Shown piece by piece: positions 1 to 7,651 of a DNA stretch of 64,000 nucleotides. This DNA comes from CAWIXB01 sp963839955 (GTDB lineage: Bacteria > Actinomycetota > Actinomycetes > JACCUZ01): assembly GCA_963839955.1 (NCBI GenBank), contig CAWIXB010000001.1, positions 2,728,001-2,792,000 on the forward strand, in the 5' to 3' direction. How positions within the stretch are numbered: position 1 is the first letter of the stretch; each line of letters starts with the position of its first letter. The notes under the pieces were generated by a model, which worked only from the letters and a program-made list of their open reading frames with translations, did no database searches and had not been told where the DNA came from. Position numbers and translations under genes: made by a program.

Positions 1-44
1 GCTTCGTTCGTCATTGGTATGACGGCCAGTGGCGGGAGATCGGT

Positions 45-659
45 TCACCGGGACGAGGGCGGCCGGCCGTAGGTGACCGCGTCGCGGATGGCGGGCGACG
101 CCTTCTCCGCGAGCTGGGCATCCGGTGGCGCGCCGAGGGCGTCGTTGACGGTGGAGAACGCCAGCCTGAACGCGATCCAGGTGGTCGCCTCGAAGATCTC
201 GCGGTCGCTGAGACCTGCCTTGCGCAAGCCGTCGAGGTCGGCCTGCGTCGTGGCGTTCGGATCCGCAACGACCTGACGGGACCAGCCGGCGAGGGCAGCC
301 TCACGGTTTGGAAGGTCCGCATCGAGGCCCTGGAGCACCGCGGCGGCGGTTGCCTCGCTGGTCAGCTCGGCCAGCCTGGCCCCCCACGCCAAAGCGCAGG
401 AGGCGTCGCCGCGGGCAGCCGCGGTGGCGGCGACCATGACGGCCGCCTCGCGCGGCGACAACCCCGACTCGGCAAGCAAGTCGTTTCGAACGTCCTGGAA
501 CGACATCAGCACGTCAGGACGCCAACACCAGGCACGCGTCAGGTTGTTGACGTAACCGTCCGAGCTGAGGTCGGCCTCGTAGGCAGCCGTCACCTCGGGG
601 GTGACTGGTGGGTCGCTGAGGAAGCTCGCCGGGCGCGTCATGGCGGCATTCTGCTCCAT
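45..659 (-). CDS. AhpD-like / carboxymuconolactone decarboxylase-fold protein
   Basis: The 204-residue product is alpha-helical and resembles the AhpD/CMD alkylhydroperoxidase-like family, with a helical core around residues 60-110 and a C-terminal repeat of the fold around 120-180. AhpD peroxidases use a CxxC pair in the ExxxxxCxxC helix. Here the matching stretch (GDASCALAWG) keeps a single Cys, so disulfide peroxidase chemistry is doubtful. An alternative ATG lies six codons downstream (641). A small membrane protein gene ends 21 bp upstream on the same strand, so the two may be co-transcribed. The fold family is fairly sure; the substrate is unknown. Confidence 0.6.
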   Translation of the reverse strand: MEQNAAMTRPASFLSDPPVTPEVTAAYEADLSSDGYVNNLTRAWCWRPDVLMSFQDVRNDLLAESGLSPREAAVMVAATAAARGDASCALAWGARLAELTSEATAAAVLQGLDADLPNREAALAGWSRQVVADPNATTQADLDGLRKAGLSDREIFEATTWIAFRLAFSTVNDALGAPPDAQLAEKASPAIRDAVTYGRPPSSR

Positions 660-680
660 GCGCGCCCGGCAGGCCGGGAT

Positions 681-839
681 CTACCGGGTCCAGCCCTCCA
701 GACGCATGGCGAAGGGGTCGAGCTCGTGCAGGTGCGAGCGCGGCGGCCTCGCCGGACGGTCGGCGCGAACGATCTGTCCCAATCGCATCAGGTAGGCGAC
801 CCCGAGGGCCGCAAGAGCAAACACAAGTGCCAGCAACAC
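681..839 (-). CDS. small single-pass membrane protein (52 aa)
   Basis: A GTG start at 839 is preceded by an AAGGGAGA ribosome-binding site 5-6 bases upstream and opens a 52-codon frame. Residues 2-18 form one hydrophobic helix (LLALVFALAALGVAYLM), followed by a basic, proline-rich tail of about 34 residues, so the protein is probably anchored with its C-terminus in the cytoplasm. It lies 21 bp upstream of the AhpD-like gene on the same strand. No family is recognised. The good Shine-Dalgarno and clean membrane helix are the only support. Confidence 0.5.
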   Translation of the reverse strand: MLLALVFALAALGVAYLMRLGQIVRADRPARPPRSHLHELDPFAMRLEGWTR

Positions 840-1024
840 GGTGGTCTCCCTTTTCTCGTCGTACGGGCGGCTGGTCGTCCTGAGTCTCCGCTCGACCCCT
901 TGTGCTGGCCTTGCCATGCACTTGCAGCCCTTCTTCGGCCACCGATGATTTGTCGCCCCGGCGGCAGTCCTACTCCACGACGGCATCGAATGAAGCCTGA
1001 GACAACGCGAGGGAGGTGCTCGAG

Positions 1025-1117
1025 ATGCGCCAGACCCAGATCCGTAAGTCCACGAAGCGGACCAGCCCTCGCGAACTCGACCTGCGGACCCCCACCGGCC
1101 GCGTCCTGCCGTTCTGA
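1025..1117 (+). CDS. possible 30-aa basic peptide
   Basis: An ATG with a GGGAGG sequence about 9 bases upstream opens a 30-codon frame rich in Arg, Lys and Thr and ending LPF. It lies in the 376-bp stretch between the membrane protein start and the histidine kinase, just upstream of the palindromic operator. It has no membrane helix and no known domain. Nothing else coding is visible in this stretch. It could be a real small protein or a chance frame in GC-rich DNA. Confidence 0.3.
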   Translation: MRQTQIRKSTKRTSPRELDLRTPTGRVLPF

Positions 1118-1141
1118 CCAGCCTGCTCGACGGATCCTGCG

Positions 1142-1157
1142 TACTCCCGCGGGAGTA
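1142..1157. promoter_or_regulatory. 16-bp palindromic operator upstream of two-component operon
   Basis: TACTCCCGCGGGAGTA is a perfect 16-bp palindrome. It lies about 24 bp upstream of the inferred -35 of the histidine kinase gene, a typical place for an activator such as the co-encoded NarL-type response regulator. Autoregulation is inferred. Confidence 0.5.
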
Positions 1158-1180
1158 GTCGCGACTGCACTGCACGGTGG

Positions 1181-1209
1181 ATGAGATCGCCGTCGCGCTC
1201 CCCTACCGT
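1181..1209 (+). promoter_or_regulatory. promoter of histidine kinase operon (leaderless)
   Basis: The -35-like ATGAGA (1181-1186), a 17-bp spacer and the -10 TACCGT (1204-1209) end six bases before GTG 1216, as expected for leaderless transcription. This spacing decided the chosen kinase start. Confidence 0.4.
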
Positions 1210-1215
1210 GAATCT

Positions 1216-2367
1216 GTGCAGGACGCCCGCAACCACATGCCGTCGGCGCCGCGAGTCATCGCCGTGGTCGGCCCGTTGATCCTGGCCGTTTTCGCGGTGT
1301 TCGGCACGTTCGGTGCCTCGGAGGGACAGCCCGAGAGCCGCGACCTCGACGCCTTGGCCATCGTGCTCGTGCTTGCCGGTCCGACCTCCCTGCTGTTCCT
1401 GCGACGCAACCTGTTGGCCGTCCTGTGGTTCGTGACCGGCGTGACGCTGTGCTACCTGCTGCGCGGCTATGCGTACGGCCCGGTGATGGCCAGCCTGGTC
1501 ATCGTCTTGATCCAGGCGGTGCTGTGCGGGCACCGCTATGCCGCCTGGGCCGCGGCCGGCGTCGTCTACGTCGGCCACTTCATGTTCCGCACGTTCGTGA
1601 GCGACGAAGGTTGGTCGTGGGGTCCGGTGCTGGGGGTGGGCGCGTGGACCCTGGTGATCCTGGTCGTCGGCGAGGTCGTTCGAGTTCGCCGCGAACGCGT
1701 GGTCGCCGACCGGCAGGCCTACGTGGAGACCGAACGCCGCCAGGCCAACGAGGAGCGGTTGCGGATCGCCCGTGAGCTGCACGACGTCGTCGCCCACCAC
1801 ATGTCGCTGATCAACGTGCAGGCAGGCGTAGCACTGCATCTGTTCGACCGGCGCCCGGAGCAAGCGCAGACCGCCTTGGCGGCCATCAAGACAGCCAGCA
1901 AGGAGGCGCTCGGCGAGATGCGTGCGCTGGTCGGCGTACTGCGTGAGGAGGCCGAGGCCGCACCGCGCGCGCCCGCGGACATGCTCGGTTCGCTGGACGG
2001 GCTGATCGAGCGCAGCGGGCACGCGGGCCTCGCGGTGCGCAAGCAGGTGGACGGCGACGAGCGACCCTTGCCCGCGTCTGTCGAGCTCACGGCCTTCCGC
2101 ATCATCCAGGAGGCGATCACCAACGTCGTCCGGCACTCCGGCGGCCGCACCGCCGACATCCGCCTCGACTACGGTGCCCACGTGCTGACCGTTCAGGTAG
2201 TCGACGACGGGACCGGGGGCACTCGCGTCGGCTCGCTCGAGGAAGGCCGCGGCATCCGCGGGATGCGCGAGCGCGTCGCGGCCCTCGGGGGAACACTGAC
2301 GGTCGACGCGGCGCCGTCCGGCGGACTGCGCCTGCGCGCCGCCTTGCCGCTCGGCGGTGACGCGTGA
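1216..2367 (+). CDS. sensor histidine kinase, NarL/DesK type (HisKA_3)
   Basis: Membrane sensor kinase that should autophosphorylate on His and pass phosphate to the regulator encoded next. Residues 12-155 contain about five hydrophobic helices and no sizeable extracellular domain, as in intramembrane-sensing kinases. The H-box RELHDVVAHHMS (His about 189) is the HisKA_3 type, followed by an N-box (AITNVVRHS) and a glycine-rich ATP lid (GRGIRGMRERV). The GTG at 1216 was chosen because a -10 sits six bases upstream; GTG 1177 and ATG 1237 are alternatives. The stop overlaps the regulator start (GTGA). Such pairs next to ABC exporters often sense cell-envelope stress or antibiotics; that role is inferred. 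Confidence 0.88.
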   Translation: MQDARNHMPSAPRVIAVVGPLILAVFAVFGTFGASEGQPESRDLDALAIVLVLAGPTSLLFLRRNLLAVLWFVTGVTLCYLLRGYAYGPVMASLVIVLIQAVLCGHRYAAWAAAGVVYVGHFMFRTFVSDEGWSWGPVLGVGAWTLVILVVGEVVRVRRERVVADRQAYVETERRQANEERLRIARELHDVVAHHMSLINVQAGVALHLFDRRPEQAQTALAAIKTASKEALGEMRALVGVLREEAEAAPRAPADMLGSLDGLIERSGHAGLAVRKQVDGDERPLPASVELTAFRIIQEAITNVVRHSGGRTADIRLDYGAHVLTVQVVDDGTGGTRVGSLEEGRGIRGMRERVAALGGTLTVDAAPSGGLRLRAALPLGGDA

Positions 2368-3029
2368 TCCGGGTGGCCTTGGCCGACGACCAGGCGCTCG
2401 TGCGAGCCGGCCTTCGAGCACTGCTGGGAGCGGAGGACGACGTCGAGGTCGTCGGCGAGGCAGCCACCGGTCGCGAGGCGATCACCGTTGTGCGCGCGAC
2501 CCGACCGGACGTCGTGCTCATGGACATCCGGATGCCCGATCTGGACGGCCTCGAGGCCACCCGGTCGATCGTGGCCGACCCCGACCTGGTCGCCACCCGG
2601 GTCATCATCCTGACGACGTTCGACCTGGACGAGTATGTGTTCGAGGCGATCCGCATCGGAGCGAGCGGATTCCTGGTCAAGGACACCGAGCCGGTCGAGC
2701 TGCTGCAAGGTGTTCGGGCAGTCGCCCGCGGGGACGCGTTGCTGTCCCCCACCGTGACGCGTGCGCTGATCGCCGAGTTCGCGAGCCGGAGCCGCAAGAC
2801 CACACCCCCGGCGCTGCTCTCACCACTCACCGACCGGGAACGCGAGGTGGTGGCGCTTGTCGGCGAGGGACTCAGCAACGACGAGATCGCCGCACGGCTG
2901 GTGATGAGCCCGGCCACCGCCAAGACGCACGTCAGCCGAGCGATGATCAAGCTGGACGCCCGCGACCGCGCGCAGCTGGTCGTGATGGCCTACGAGACCG
3001 GCTTGGTCCGGCCCGGCTGGACCGGCTGA
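2364..3029 (+). CDS. response regulator, NarL/LuxR family
   Basis: DNA-binding partner of the preceding kinase (221 aa). The receiver domain (1-120) has the acidic pair D8-D9, phospho-acceptor D54 (VLMDIRMPD), a conserved Thr near 85 and a switch Lys near 106 (VKDTEP). A linker leads to a LuxR-type helix-turn-helix (about 152-210) with LTDREREVVALVGEGLSNDE and a TAKTHVSR recognition helix. Its GTG start overlaps the kinase stop, so the pair should be made in fixed ratio. The palindrome at 1142-1157 is a candidate binding site; the downstream exporter genes are likely targets. Confidence 0.92.
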   Translation: MIRVALADDQALVRAGLRALLGAEDDVEVVGEAATGREAITVVRATRPDVVLMDIRMPDLDGLEATRSIVADPDLVATRVIILTTFDLDEYVFEAIRIGASGFLVKDTEPVELLQGVRAVARGDALLSPTVTRALIAEFASRSRKTTPPALLSPLTDREREVVALVGEGLSNDEIAARLVMSPATAKTHVSRAMIKLDARDRAQLVVMAYETGLVRPGWTG

Positions 3030-3089
3030 CACATACCGCATCGGGCGTACGACGGGTGGCGCGCCTGCGCCGGCTGGCTTAGCGCAAGT

Positions 3090-3106
3090 GTCGCCTGCTG
3101 GGCGAC
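3090..3106 (+). terminator. hairpin after response regulator (weak terminator candidate)
   Basis: GTCGCC-TGCTG-GGCGAC forms a 6-bp GC-only stem with a 5-base loop, 60 bp past the regulator stop and before the SHOCT gene. There is no T-tract, so read-through is possible. Confidence 0.25.
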
Positions 3107-3179
3107 GACGCGAGCGCTTGTCCTGGCGAGGATTTGAAGCGTCCGAAGTTCAGTCCACGTCAGTCACAGGAGACTCGTC

Positions 3180-3452
3180 ATGTCTGCACACACACTCGTC
3201 ACGGACGCCTCGCAGGTCGTGCTCGCCGGGGACTGGGAAGGTCCCGGCAGCTGGTGGCCGATCTTCCCGATCTTCTGGATCCTCATCTTCGTGGCGGTCA
3301 CGGTCGCCCTGATGTCCCGCCGCTCCCGCTGCCAGAGCATCGCAGGCGCTCGGGCCGGCGAGGCGAAGCTGGCCGAGCGGTTCGCCGCCGGTGAGATCAC
3401 CGAGCAGGAGTACCGCGAGCGGCAGGCCGTCCTCAAGGAGCAGCGCCGATGA
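3180..3452 (+). CDS. small membrane protein with C-terminal SHOCT domain
   Basis: The 90-residue product has a Trp/Pro-rich hydrophobic helix (about 22-42, WWPIFPIFWILIFVAVTVAL) and a C-terminal short helical motif (about 60-88, AKLAERFAAGEITEQEYRER) that matches SHOCT, a small oligomerisation domain usually found at the ends of bacterial membrane proteins. The start has a clear AGGAG site at 3168. The stop overlaps the start of the ABC ATPase (ATGA). Its position suggests an accessory or sensor subunit of the exporter; that is inference. Confidence 0.75.
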   Translation: MSAHTLVTDASQVVLAGDWEGPGSWWPIFPIFWILIFVAVTVALMSRRSRCQSIAGARAGEAKLAERFAAGEITEQEYRERQAVLKEQRR

Positions 3453-4411
3453 CCGCGCTCGCGCCGCTCGGCGCTGCCCCGGCCGTCGCCGCAGACACGG
3501 TCGTGGAGGTGCGGGGGCTGACCAAGCGCTACGGCCCTCGCAGCACCGCCGTCGACGACGTCAACCTGTCGGTGCGACGTGGCGAGGTCTACGGCTTCCT
3601 CGGTCCCAACGGCGCCGGCAAGACGACGACGTTGCGGATGTTGCTCGGCCTGGTCGCGCCGAGCGCCGGCACGGTGTCGGTGCTCGGGCGGCCGCCGGGC
3701 GACCCGGCAGCGCTCGCCCGGGTCGGTTCGCTGGTGGAAGCGCCGGCGTTCTACCCCTATCTCTCCGGACGCGACAACCTCCTGGTCGTCGCTCGGTACG
3801 CCGGTGCGCCGACGTCGCGGATCGACGACGCGCTGCGCACCGTCGACCTCGCCGATCGGGCACGCGACAGGTTCTCGATGTACTCGTTGGGGATGAAGCA
3901 GCGGCTCGGCGTCGCGGCGGCGCTGCTCAAGGACCCGGACCTCGTCGTACTCGACGAGCCGACCAACGGTCTGGACCCGGCCGGGATGCGTGACATGCGC
4001 CGTCTCGTCCGCGCCCTCGGTGCCGACGGCCGCACCGTGCTGCTGTCGAGTCACCTCCTCGGTGAGGTGCAGCAGGTCTGCGATCGGGTCGGCGTCATCG
4101 ACCGCGGCCGGATGATCGCCGAGAGCACCGTCGACGAGCTGCGCGGCGGCGCGGAGCTCATCGTCTCCGCGACCCCGTCGGACGTCGCCCGTACCGAGCT
4201 GGAGGCCATGGGGGAGGTCGAGAGCGTCCGCTCGCACGAGGGCGCACTGCGGGTCCGGACCGAGGACCGGCACACCGCGCTCATCAACCGCACGCTGGTG
4301 CAGGCCGGCGTTGCCGTCACCGAGCTCCGGCGCGACGAGCGCCAGCTCGAGGACGTGTTCCTCGACATGACCGACCACCAGAGCCCGAAGGAGGCGACCA
4401 ACCATGGTTGA
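3449..4411 (+). CDS. ABC exporter ATP-binding protein
   Basis: Cytoplasmic ATPase of 320 aa. Walker A is GPNGAGKTTT (about 51-60), the signature is YSLGMKQRLG (about 148), Walker B is LVVLDEPTNGLD (about 168), and an H-loop (SSHLLGEV) follows. A C-terminal region of about 80 residues resembles the regulatory tail of BcrA/NatA-type exporters. It overlaps both neighbours, the SHOCT protein and the permease, so the three form one translational unit downstream of the two-component system. Bacitracin/lantibiotic-type export or sodium export are the usual roles; the substrate cannot be told. Confidence 0.9.
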   Translation: MTALAPLGAAPAVAADTVVEVRGLTKRYGPRSTAVDDVNLSVRRGEVYGFLGPNGAGKTTTLRMLLGLVAPSAGTVSVLGRPPGDPAALARVGSLVEAPAFYPYLSGRDNLLVVARYAGAPTSRIDDALRTVDLADRARDRFSMYSLGMKQRLGVAAALLKDPDLVVLDEPTNGLDPAGMRDMRRLVRALGADGRTVLLSSHLLGEVQQVCDRVGVIDRGRMIAESTVDELRGGAELIVSATPSDVARTELEAMGEVESVRSHEGALRVRTEDRHTALINRTLVQAGVAVTELRRDERQLEDVFLDMTDHQSPKEATNHG

Positions 4412-5249
4412 CGTCGTTCGCGCCGAACTGTTCAAGCTGAGGAAGCGGCCCGCTGTCTGGGTCCTCCTCGCCGCCGCCGCCATCCTCAGCCAGGTCTTCG
4501 GGTATCTCGTCCCGTACCTGTCCTACCTCTCCGACGACGCCCAGAGCTTCGGCGGCAACGTCCCTCGCGCCGAGGTGCTGGCGAGCACGCTGCCCGACCA
4601 GCTCGTGATCAACACGATCGGCGGGTTCCCCGTGTTCGCGGGCGCGCTGGCCCTGGTCCTGGGCGCGTTGATGTTCGGTGGCGAGTACGGCTGGGGCACA
4701 GTGAAAACGCTGCTCAGCCAGCGCCCCGGCCGGATCTCGGTCCTCGGTGGCCAGCTGGTCGCGCTCGGGGTGGCGCTCGTGGCCGGCGTCGTGCTGCTGT
4801 TCGGGTTCAGCGCGGCCAGCTCCGCCGGGATCGCGCTGGCCGAGAGCCAGGCGGTCCACTGGCCGAGCGCGTGGGCGCTGGCCCAGGGCGCCGGTGCGGG
4901 CTGGCTGGTGCTGTTCACCTGGGCCTCCCTGGGCGCGGTCCTCGGAGTCACGCTGCGCGGCGTCGCGCTGCCGATCGGGCTCGGCGTCGTCTGGGTGCTC
5001 GGCGTCGAGAACCTGGTGTCCGCCATGGCCGGCTCGATGCTGACCGCGCTGGAACCGGTCCGCGACGTCCTGCCCGGCGTCAACGCCGGCTCGCTCGTGG
5101 CGGCGGTCATGCCCGATCGGGTGATCGACCCACCACCGGGCGTAACCACGTCGGTGGCCGAGCCCCGCGCCCTGATCACCTTGCTGGCCTACCTCGTGGT
5201 CTGCGCCGCGGTGGCGGCCTGGACCTCGCGGAGCCGGGACGTGGTCTAG
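4404..5249 (+). CDS. ABC exporter permease (ABC-2/BcrB type)
   Basis: Integral membrane partner of the preceding ATPase (281 aa), overlapping it by 8 bp. It starts with the motif typical of these permeases (DVVRAELFKLRKRPAVW), then has six hydrophobic segments at roughly 18-40, 75-98, 115-145, 165-185, 190-215 and 255-275. A loop at about 215-250 is non-hydrophobic and probably external. It should pair with the ATPase to make a full exporter. Substrate unknown. Confidence 0.85.
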   Translation: MVDVVRAELFKLRKRPAVWVLLAAAAILSQVFGYLVPYLSYLSDDAQSFGGNVPRAEVLASTLPDQLVINTIGGFPVFAGALALVLGALMFGGEYGWGTVKTLLSQRPGRISVLGGQLVALGVALVAGVVLLFGFSAASSAGIALAESQAVHWPSAWALAQGAGAGWLVLFTWASLGAVLGVTLRGVALPIGLGVVWVLGVENLVSAMAGSMLTALEPVRDVLPGVNAGSLVAAVMPDRVIDPPPGVTTSVAEPRALITLLAYLVVCAAVAAWTSRSRDVV

Positions 5250-5324
5250 CGATGAGTTTTTCTGTCGCCACCGGTCCCTATGTTGTGGACGATGGGGTCA
5301 CTTCCCTGCCAACGGAGGAGAACG

Positions 5325-6323
5325 ATGCCAACCGACTCACCGCTCGCCATCGAGGTCACCGGCCTCGTCAAGTCATTCGGTGATACCAAGGCGGTCGACG
5401 GGGTCGACCTCGCCGTACGCCGCGGCTCCGTCTACGGGGTCCTCGGACCCAACGGCGCCGGCAAGACCACGACGATCCGCATGCTGGCCACGCTGATCCG
5501 CCCGGACGCGGGCAGCGCACGGGTCATGGGGCACGACATCGTCAAGGAGGCCGACGCGGTCCGCGGCGTGGTCAGCCTCACCGGCCAGCTCGCGTCGGTC
5601 GACGAGGACCTCACCGGTCGCGAGAACCTCATCCTGCTCGGCCGCCTGCTGGGCCTCAAGCGCGCGGCCGCGAAGGAGCGAGCCGGCGAGCTGCTCGACG
5701 CCTTCGGTCTCTCAGAGGCCGCCGGCCGGCTCGTGAAGAACTTCTCCGGTGGCATGCGGCGCAGGCTCGACATCGCCGCGAGCATCGTGGTCACGCCCGA
5801 GCTCATGTTCCTCGACGAACCGACCACCGGCCTTGACCCGCGCTCCCGCAACCAGGTCTGGGAGATCATCAGGGCGCTCGTGGCGGAGGGGACCACGATC
5901 CTGCTCTGCACGCAGTACCTCGAGGAGGCCGACCAGCTCGCCGAGGGCATCGCCGTCATCGACCACGGCAAGGTCATCGCCGAGGGGACGCCCGCCCAGC
6001 TGAAGGCGTCCGTGGGTTCCGGCGCGCTGCACGTGCGCCTGCTCGACCCGGAGCAGCGCGCCGACGCCCAGCAGGTGCTCGACCGCGAGCTCGGCGCCGT
6101 CATGCTCGAGCCCGACCCCGCCGCGCTGTCAGTCACCTGTGCCGACGCCGACCGCGCTGCGGTCGCGGTGGCCGAGCTGAGTCGTTCCGGCATACACATC
6201 GCGGGATTCTCGCTCAGCCAGCCCAGCCTCGACGAGGTGTTCCTGTCCCTGACCGGCCACCCGGCCGAAGAGGTCCCGGGCCAACGAACAGACACCATCG
6301 AGGAGGAGGAGAAGGCGTCATGA
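5325..6323 (+). CDS. DrrA-type ABC transporter ATP-binding protein
   Basis: Second exporter ATPase (332 aa), of the daunorubicin-resistance DrrA subfamily. Walker A is GPNGAGKTTTIRML, the signature is NFSGGMRRRLDIA, Walker B is LMFLDEPTTGLDPRSR, and the tail ends with the DrrA-typical PSLDEVFLSLTGH. The ATG at 5325 was chosen over an upstream TTG frame because GGAGGAG lies 5 bases before it. The 75-bp gap before it holds TATGTT (5279-5284), a possible -10. It overlaps the permease start (ATGA). It probably exports a hydrophobic drug or lipid. Confidence 0.9.
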   Translation: MPTDSPLAIEVTGLVKSFGDTKAVDGVDLAVRRGSVYGVLGPNGAGKTTTIRMLATLIRPDAGSARVMGHDIVKEADAVRGVVSLTGQLASVDEDLTGRENLILLGRLLGLKRAAAKERAGELLDAFGLSEAAGRLVKNFSGGMRRRLDIAASIVVTPELMFLDEPTTGLDPRSRNQVWEIIRALVAEGTTILLCTQYLEEADQLAEGIAVIDHGKVIAEGTPAQLKASVGSGALHVRLLDPEQRADAQQVLDRELGAVMLEPDPAALSVTCADADRAAVAVAELSRSGIHIAGFSLSQPSLDEVFLSLTGHPAEEVPGQRTDTIEEEEKAS

Positions 6324-7168
6324 CCATCAACCCCACGGCTCAGAGCGATCTCGCGAGCGCAGCTGACTCCGCCGCCGTACGCCGGGCCATCTCCTCGACC
6401 TCGCGTCCGCCCAAGGCGAGCCCGCTCACTGCTGCGCTCACCTTCGGCTGGCGCGGCATGCTCAAGGTCAAGCACGTCCCCGAGCAGCTCCTCGACGTGA
6501 CCATCACGCCGGTGATGTTCGTGCTGATGTTCACCTACCTGTTCGGTGGCGCGATCTCCGGCTCGACCGGCGCGTACCTCGACTACATCCTGCCCGGGAT
6601 CCTGGTGATGTCGGTGCTCTTCACCACGGTCTACTCCGGCGTCAGTCTCAACACCGACCTCACCAAGGGCGTGGTCGACCGGTTCCGCTCGCTGCCCATC
6701 TGGCGGCCGGCGCCGCTGTTGGGGTCACTGCTCGGCGACAGCGTGCGCTACGTGATCTCCGGCACCGTGATCATCGTGCTGGGCGTGATCCTCGGCTACC
6801 GTCCGGACGCCGGTGTCGCCGGCGCGGTCGCGGCGCTGGCTCTGGTCGTGATCTTCTCGTTCGGCCTCTCATGGGTCTTCACGACCATGGGGCTGGTGCT
6901 GCGGTCGCCGAACGCGGTGATGAACGCCGGGTTCATGGGGATCTTCCCGCTGACGTTCCTCTCCAACGTGTTCGTCGATCCGACCACGCTGCCGAGCGGG
7001 CTCGAGGCGTTCGTCAACGTCAACCCGATCTCCATCCTGGTGGATGCGTCGCGAGGGTTGATGGAAGGAAACGCCGCCGCCAGTGACATCGGGATCTCGC
7101 TCGGGGTCGCGGCGCTGCTGACCGCGGTCTTCCTGCCCCTGACGACCCGGCTCTACGGCAGAGGCTGA
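6320..7168 (+). CDS. DrrB-type ABC-2 permease
   Basis: Membrane partner of the DrrA-like ATPase (282 aa). A soluble N-terminus of about 50 residues is followed by six hydrophobic segments (about 60-82, 90-112, 140-165, 170-195, 203-222, 255-275). The loop with FRSLPIWRPAPLLGSLLGD is typical of ABC-2 permeases such as DrrB. Start and stop are tightly coupled with the upstream gene. Two exporters in tandem behind one sensor system suggest a shared envelope or drug response. Confidence 0.9.
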   Translation: MTINPTAQSDLASAADSAAVRRAISSTSRPPKASPLTAALTFGWRGMLKVKHVPEQLLDVTITPVMFVLMFTYLFGGAISGSTGAYLDYILPGILVMSVLFTTVYSGVSLNTDLTKGVVDRFRSLPIWRPAPLLGSLLGDSVRYVISGTVIIVLGVILGYRPDAGVAGAVAALALVVIFSFGLSWVFTTMGLVLRSPNAVMNAGFMGIFPLTFLSNVFVDPTTLPSGLEAFVNVNPISILVDASRGLMEGNAAASDIGISLGVAALLTAVFLPLTTRLYGRG

Positions 7169-7193
7169 GGCCGATCAGGGTCGGCGAGGGCGT

Positions 7194-7550
7194 GTGACGG
7201 CGGACGCGGCGCCGCGGCGGTTCGTGCTGCACGACCACCGCAAGCCGCGTCCGCACTTCGACCTGCGGCTGGAGGTCGGCGGCGTCCTGCGCTGCTGGGC
7301 GGTCCCCCGCGGCCTGCCCGAGCGGGCCGGCGACAAGCGGCTCGCGATCGCCGTACCCGACCACGACCTCGACCACCTGACCTACGAGGACGCCGACAAG
7401 TCGATCGCCGACCACGGCACCTGGGAGGAGCACGACAGCAACGACCGCCGCCTGCTGTTCACCCTGCACGGCGTCGCGCACGCCCGCCGCTACGCCCTCG
7501 TCCACACCGGCCCCGACTGGCTCCTCCACCTCACCAAACAGCAACCCTGA
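7194..7550 (+). CDS. stand-alone LigD-type 3'-phosphoesterase domain protein
   Basis: The 118-residue protein matches the phosphoesterase domain of the end-joining ligase LigD: a FVLHDHRKPRPHFDLRLE start (catalytic His and the HxDxR set), VLRCWAVPRG, and DHDLDHLTYE. In LigD this Mn-dependent domain trims 3' ends of broken DNA. No polymerase or ligase domain follows, and the C-terminal part where LigD has its WDxG stretch is altered (WEEHDSND). It starts at GTG 7194, 25 bp after the permease stop. It may be a repair accessory or a repurposed nuclease; fold confidence is high, role low. Confidence 0.78.
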   Translation: MTADAAPRRFVLHDHRKPRPHFDLRLEVGGVLRCWAVPRGLPERAGDKRLAIAVPDHDLDHLTYEDADKSIADHGTWEEHDSNDRRLLFTLHGVAHARRYALVHTGPDWLLHLTKQQP

Positions 7551-7562
7551 CCGCTCCCCGAG

Positions 7563-7639
7563 TCGACCACGTTAGGTAGGCGCAGCAGTGCCTCAACAGG
7601 TCTGCCTGCCTGTTGCGGCATGACTTCGCCTGTTGGGGC
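7563..7639 (+). repeat. 77-bp palindromic repeat, copy 1
   Basis: First of three ungapped copies. It begins TCGACCACGTTAGGTAGG and continues with an inverted repeat of CAACAGG/CCTGTTG type. It lies between two convergent gene ends (LigD-like at 7550, acyl-CoA dehydrogenase at 7652). This copy is the most diverged, and its outer stem is partly broken. Confidence 0.8.
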
Positions 7640-7651
7640 TCGACGATGGGG

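Noticed and set aside
1025..1117. Lasso peptide or other RiPP precursor
   Set aside because: No cyclase, protease or leader-binding gene nearby, and the sequence lacks a leader-core layout.
970..2421. 483-codon minus-strand frame over the histidine kinase
   Set aside because: The plus strand has all kinase motifs in order; the minus frame is rich in Arg, His and Gly with no domain.
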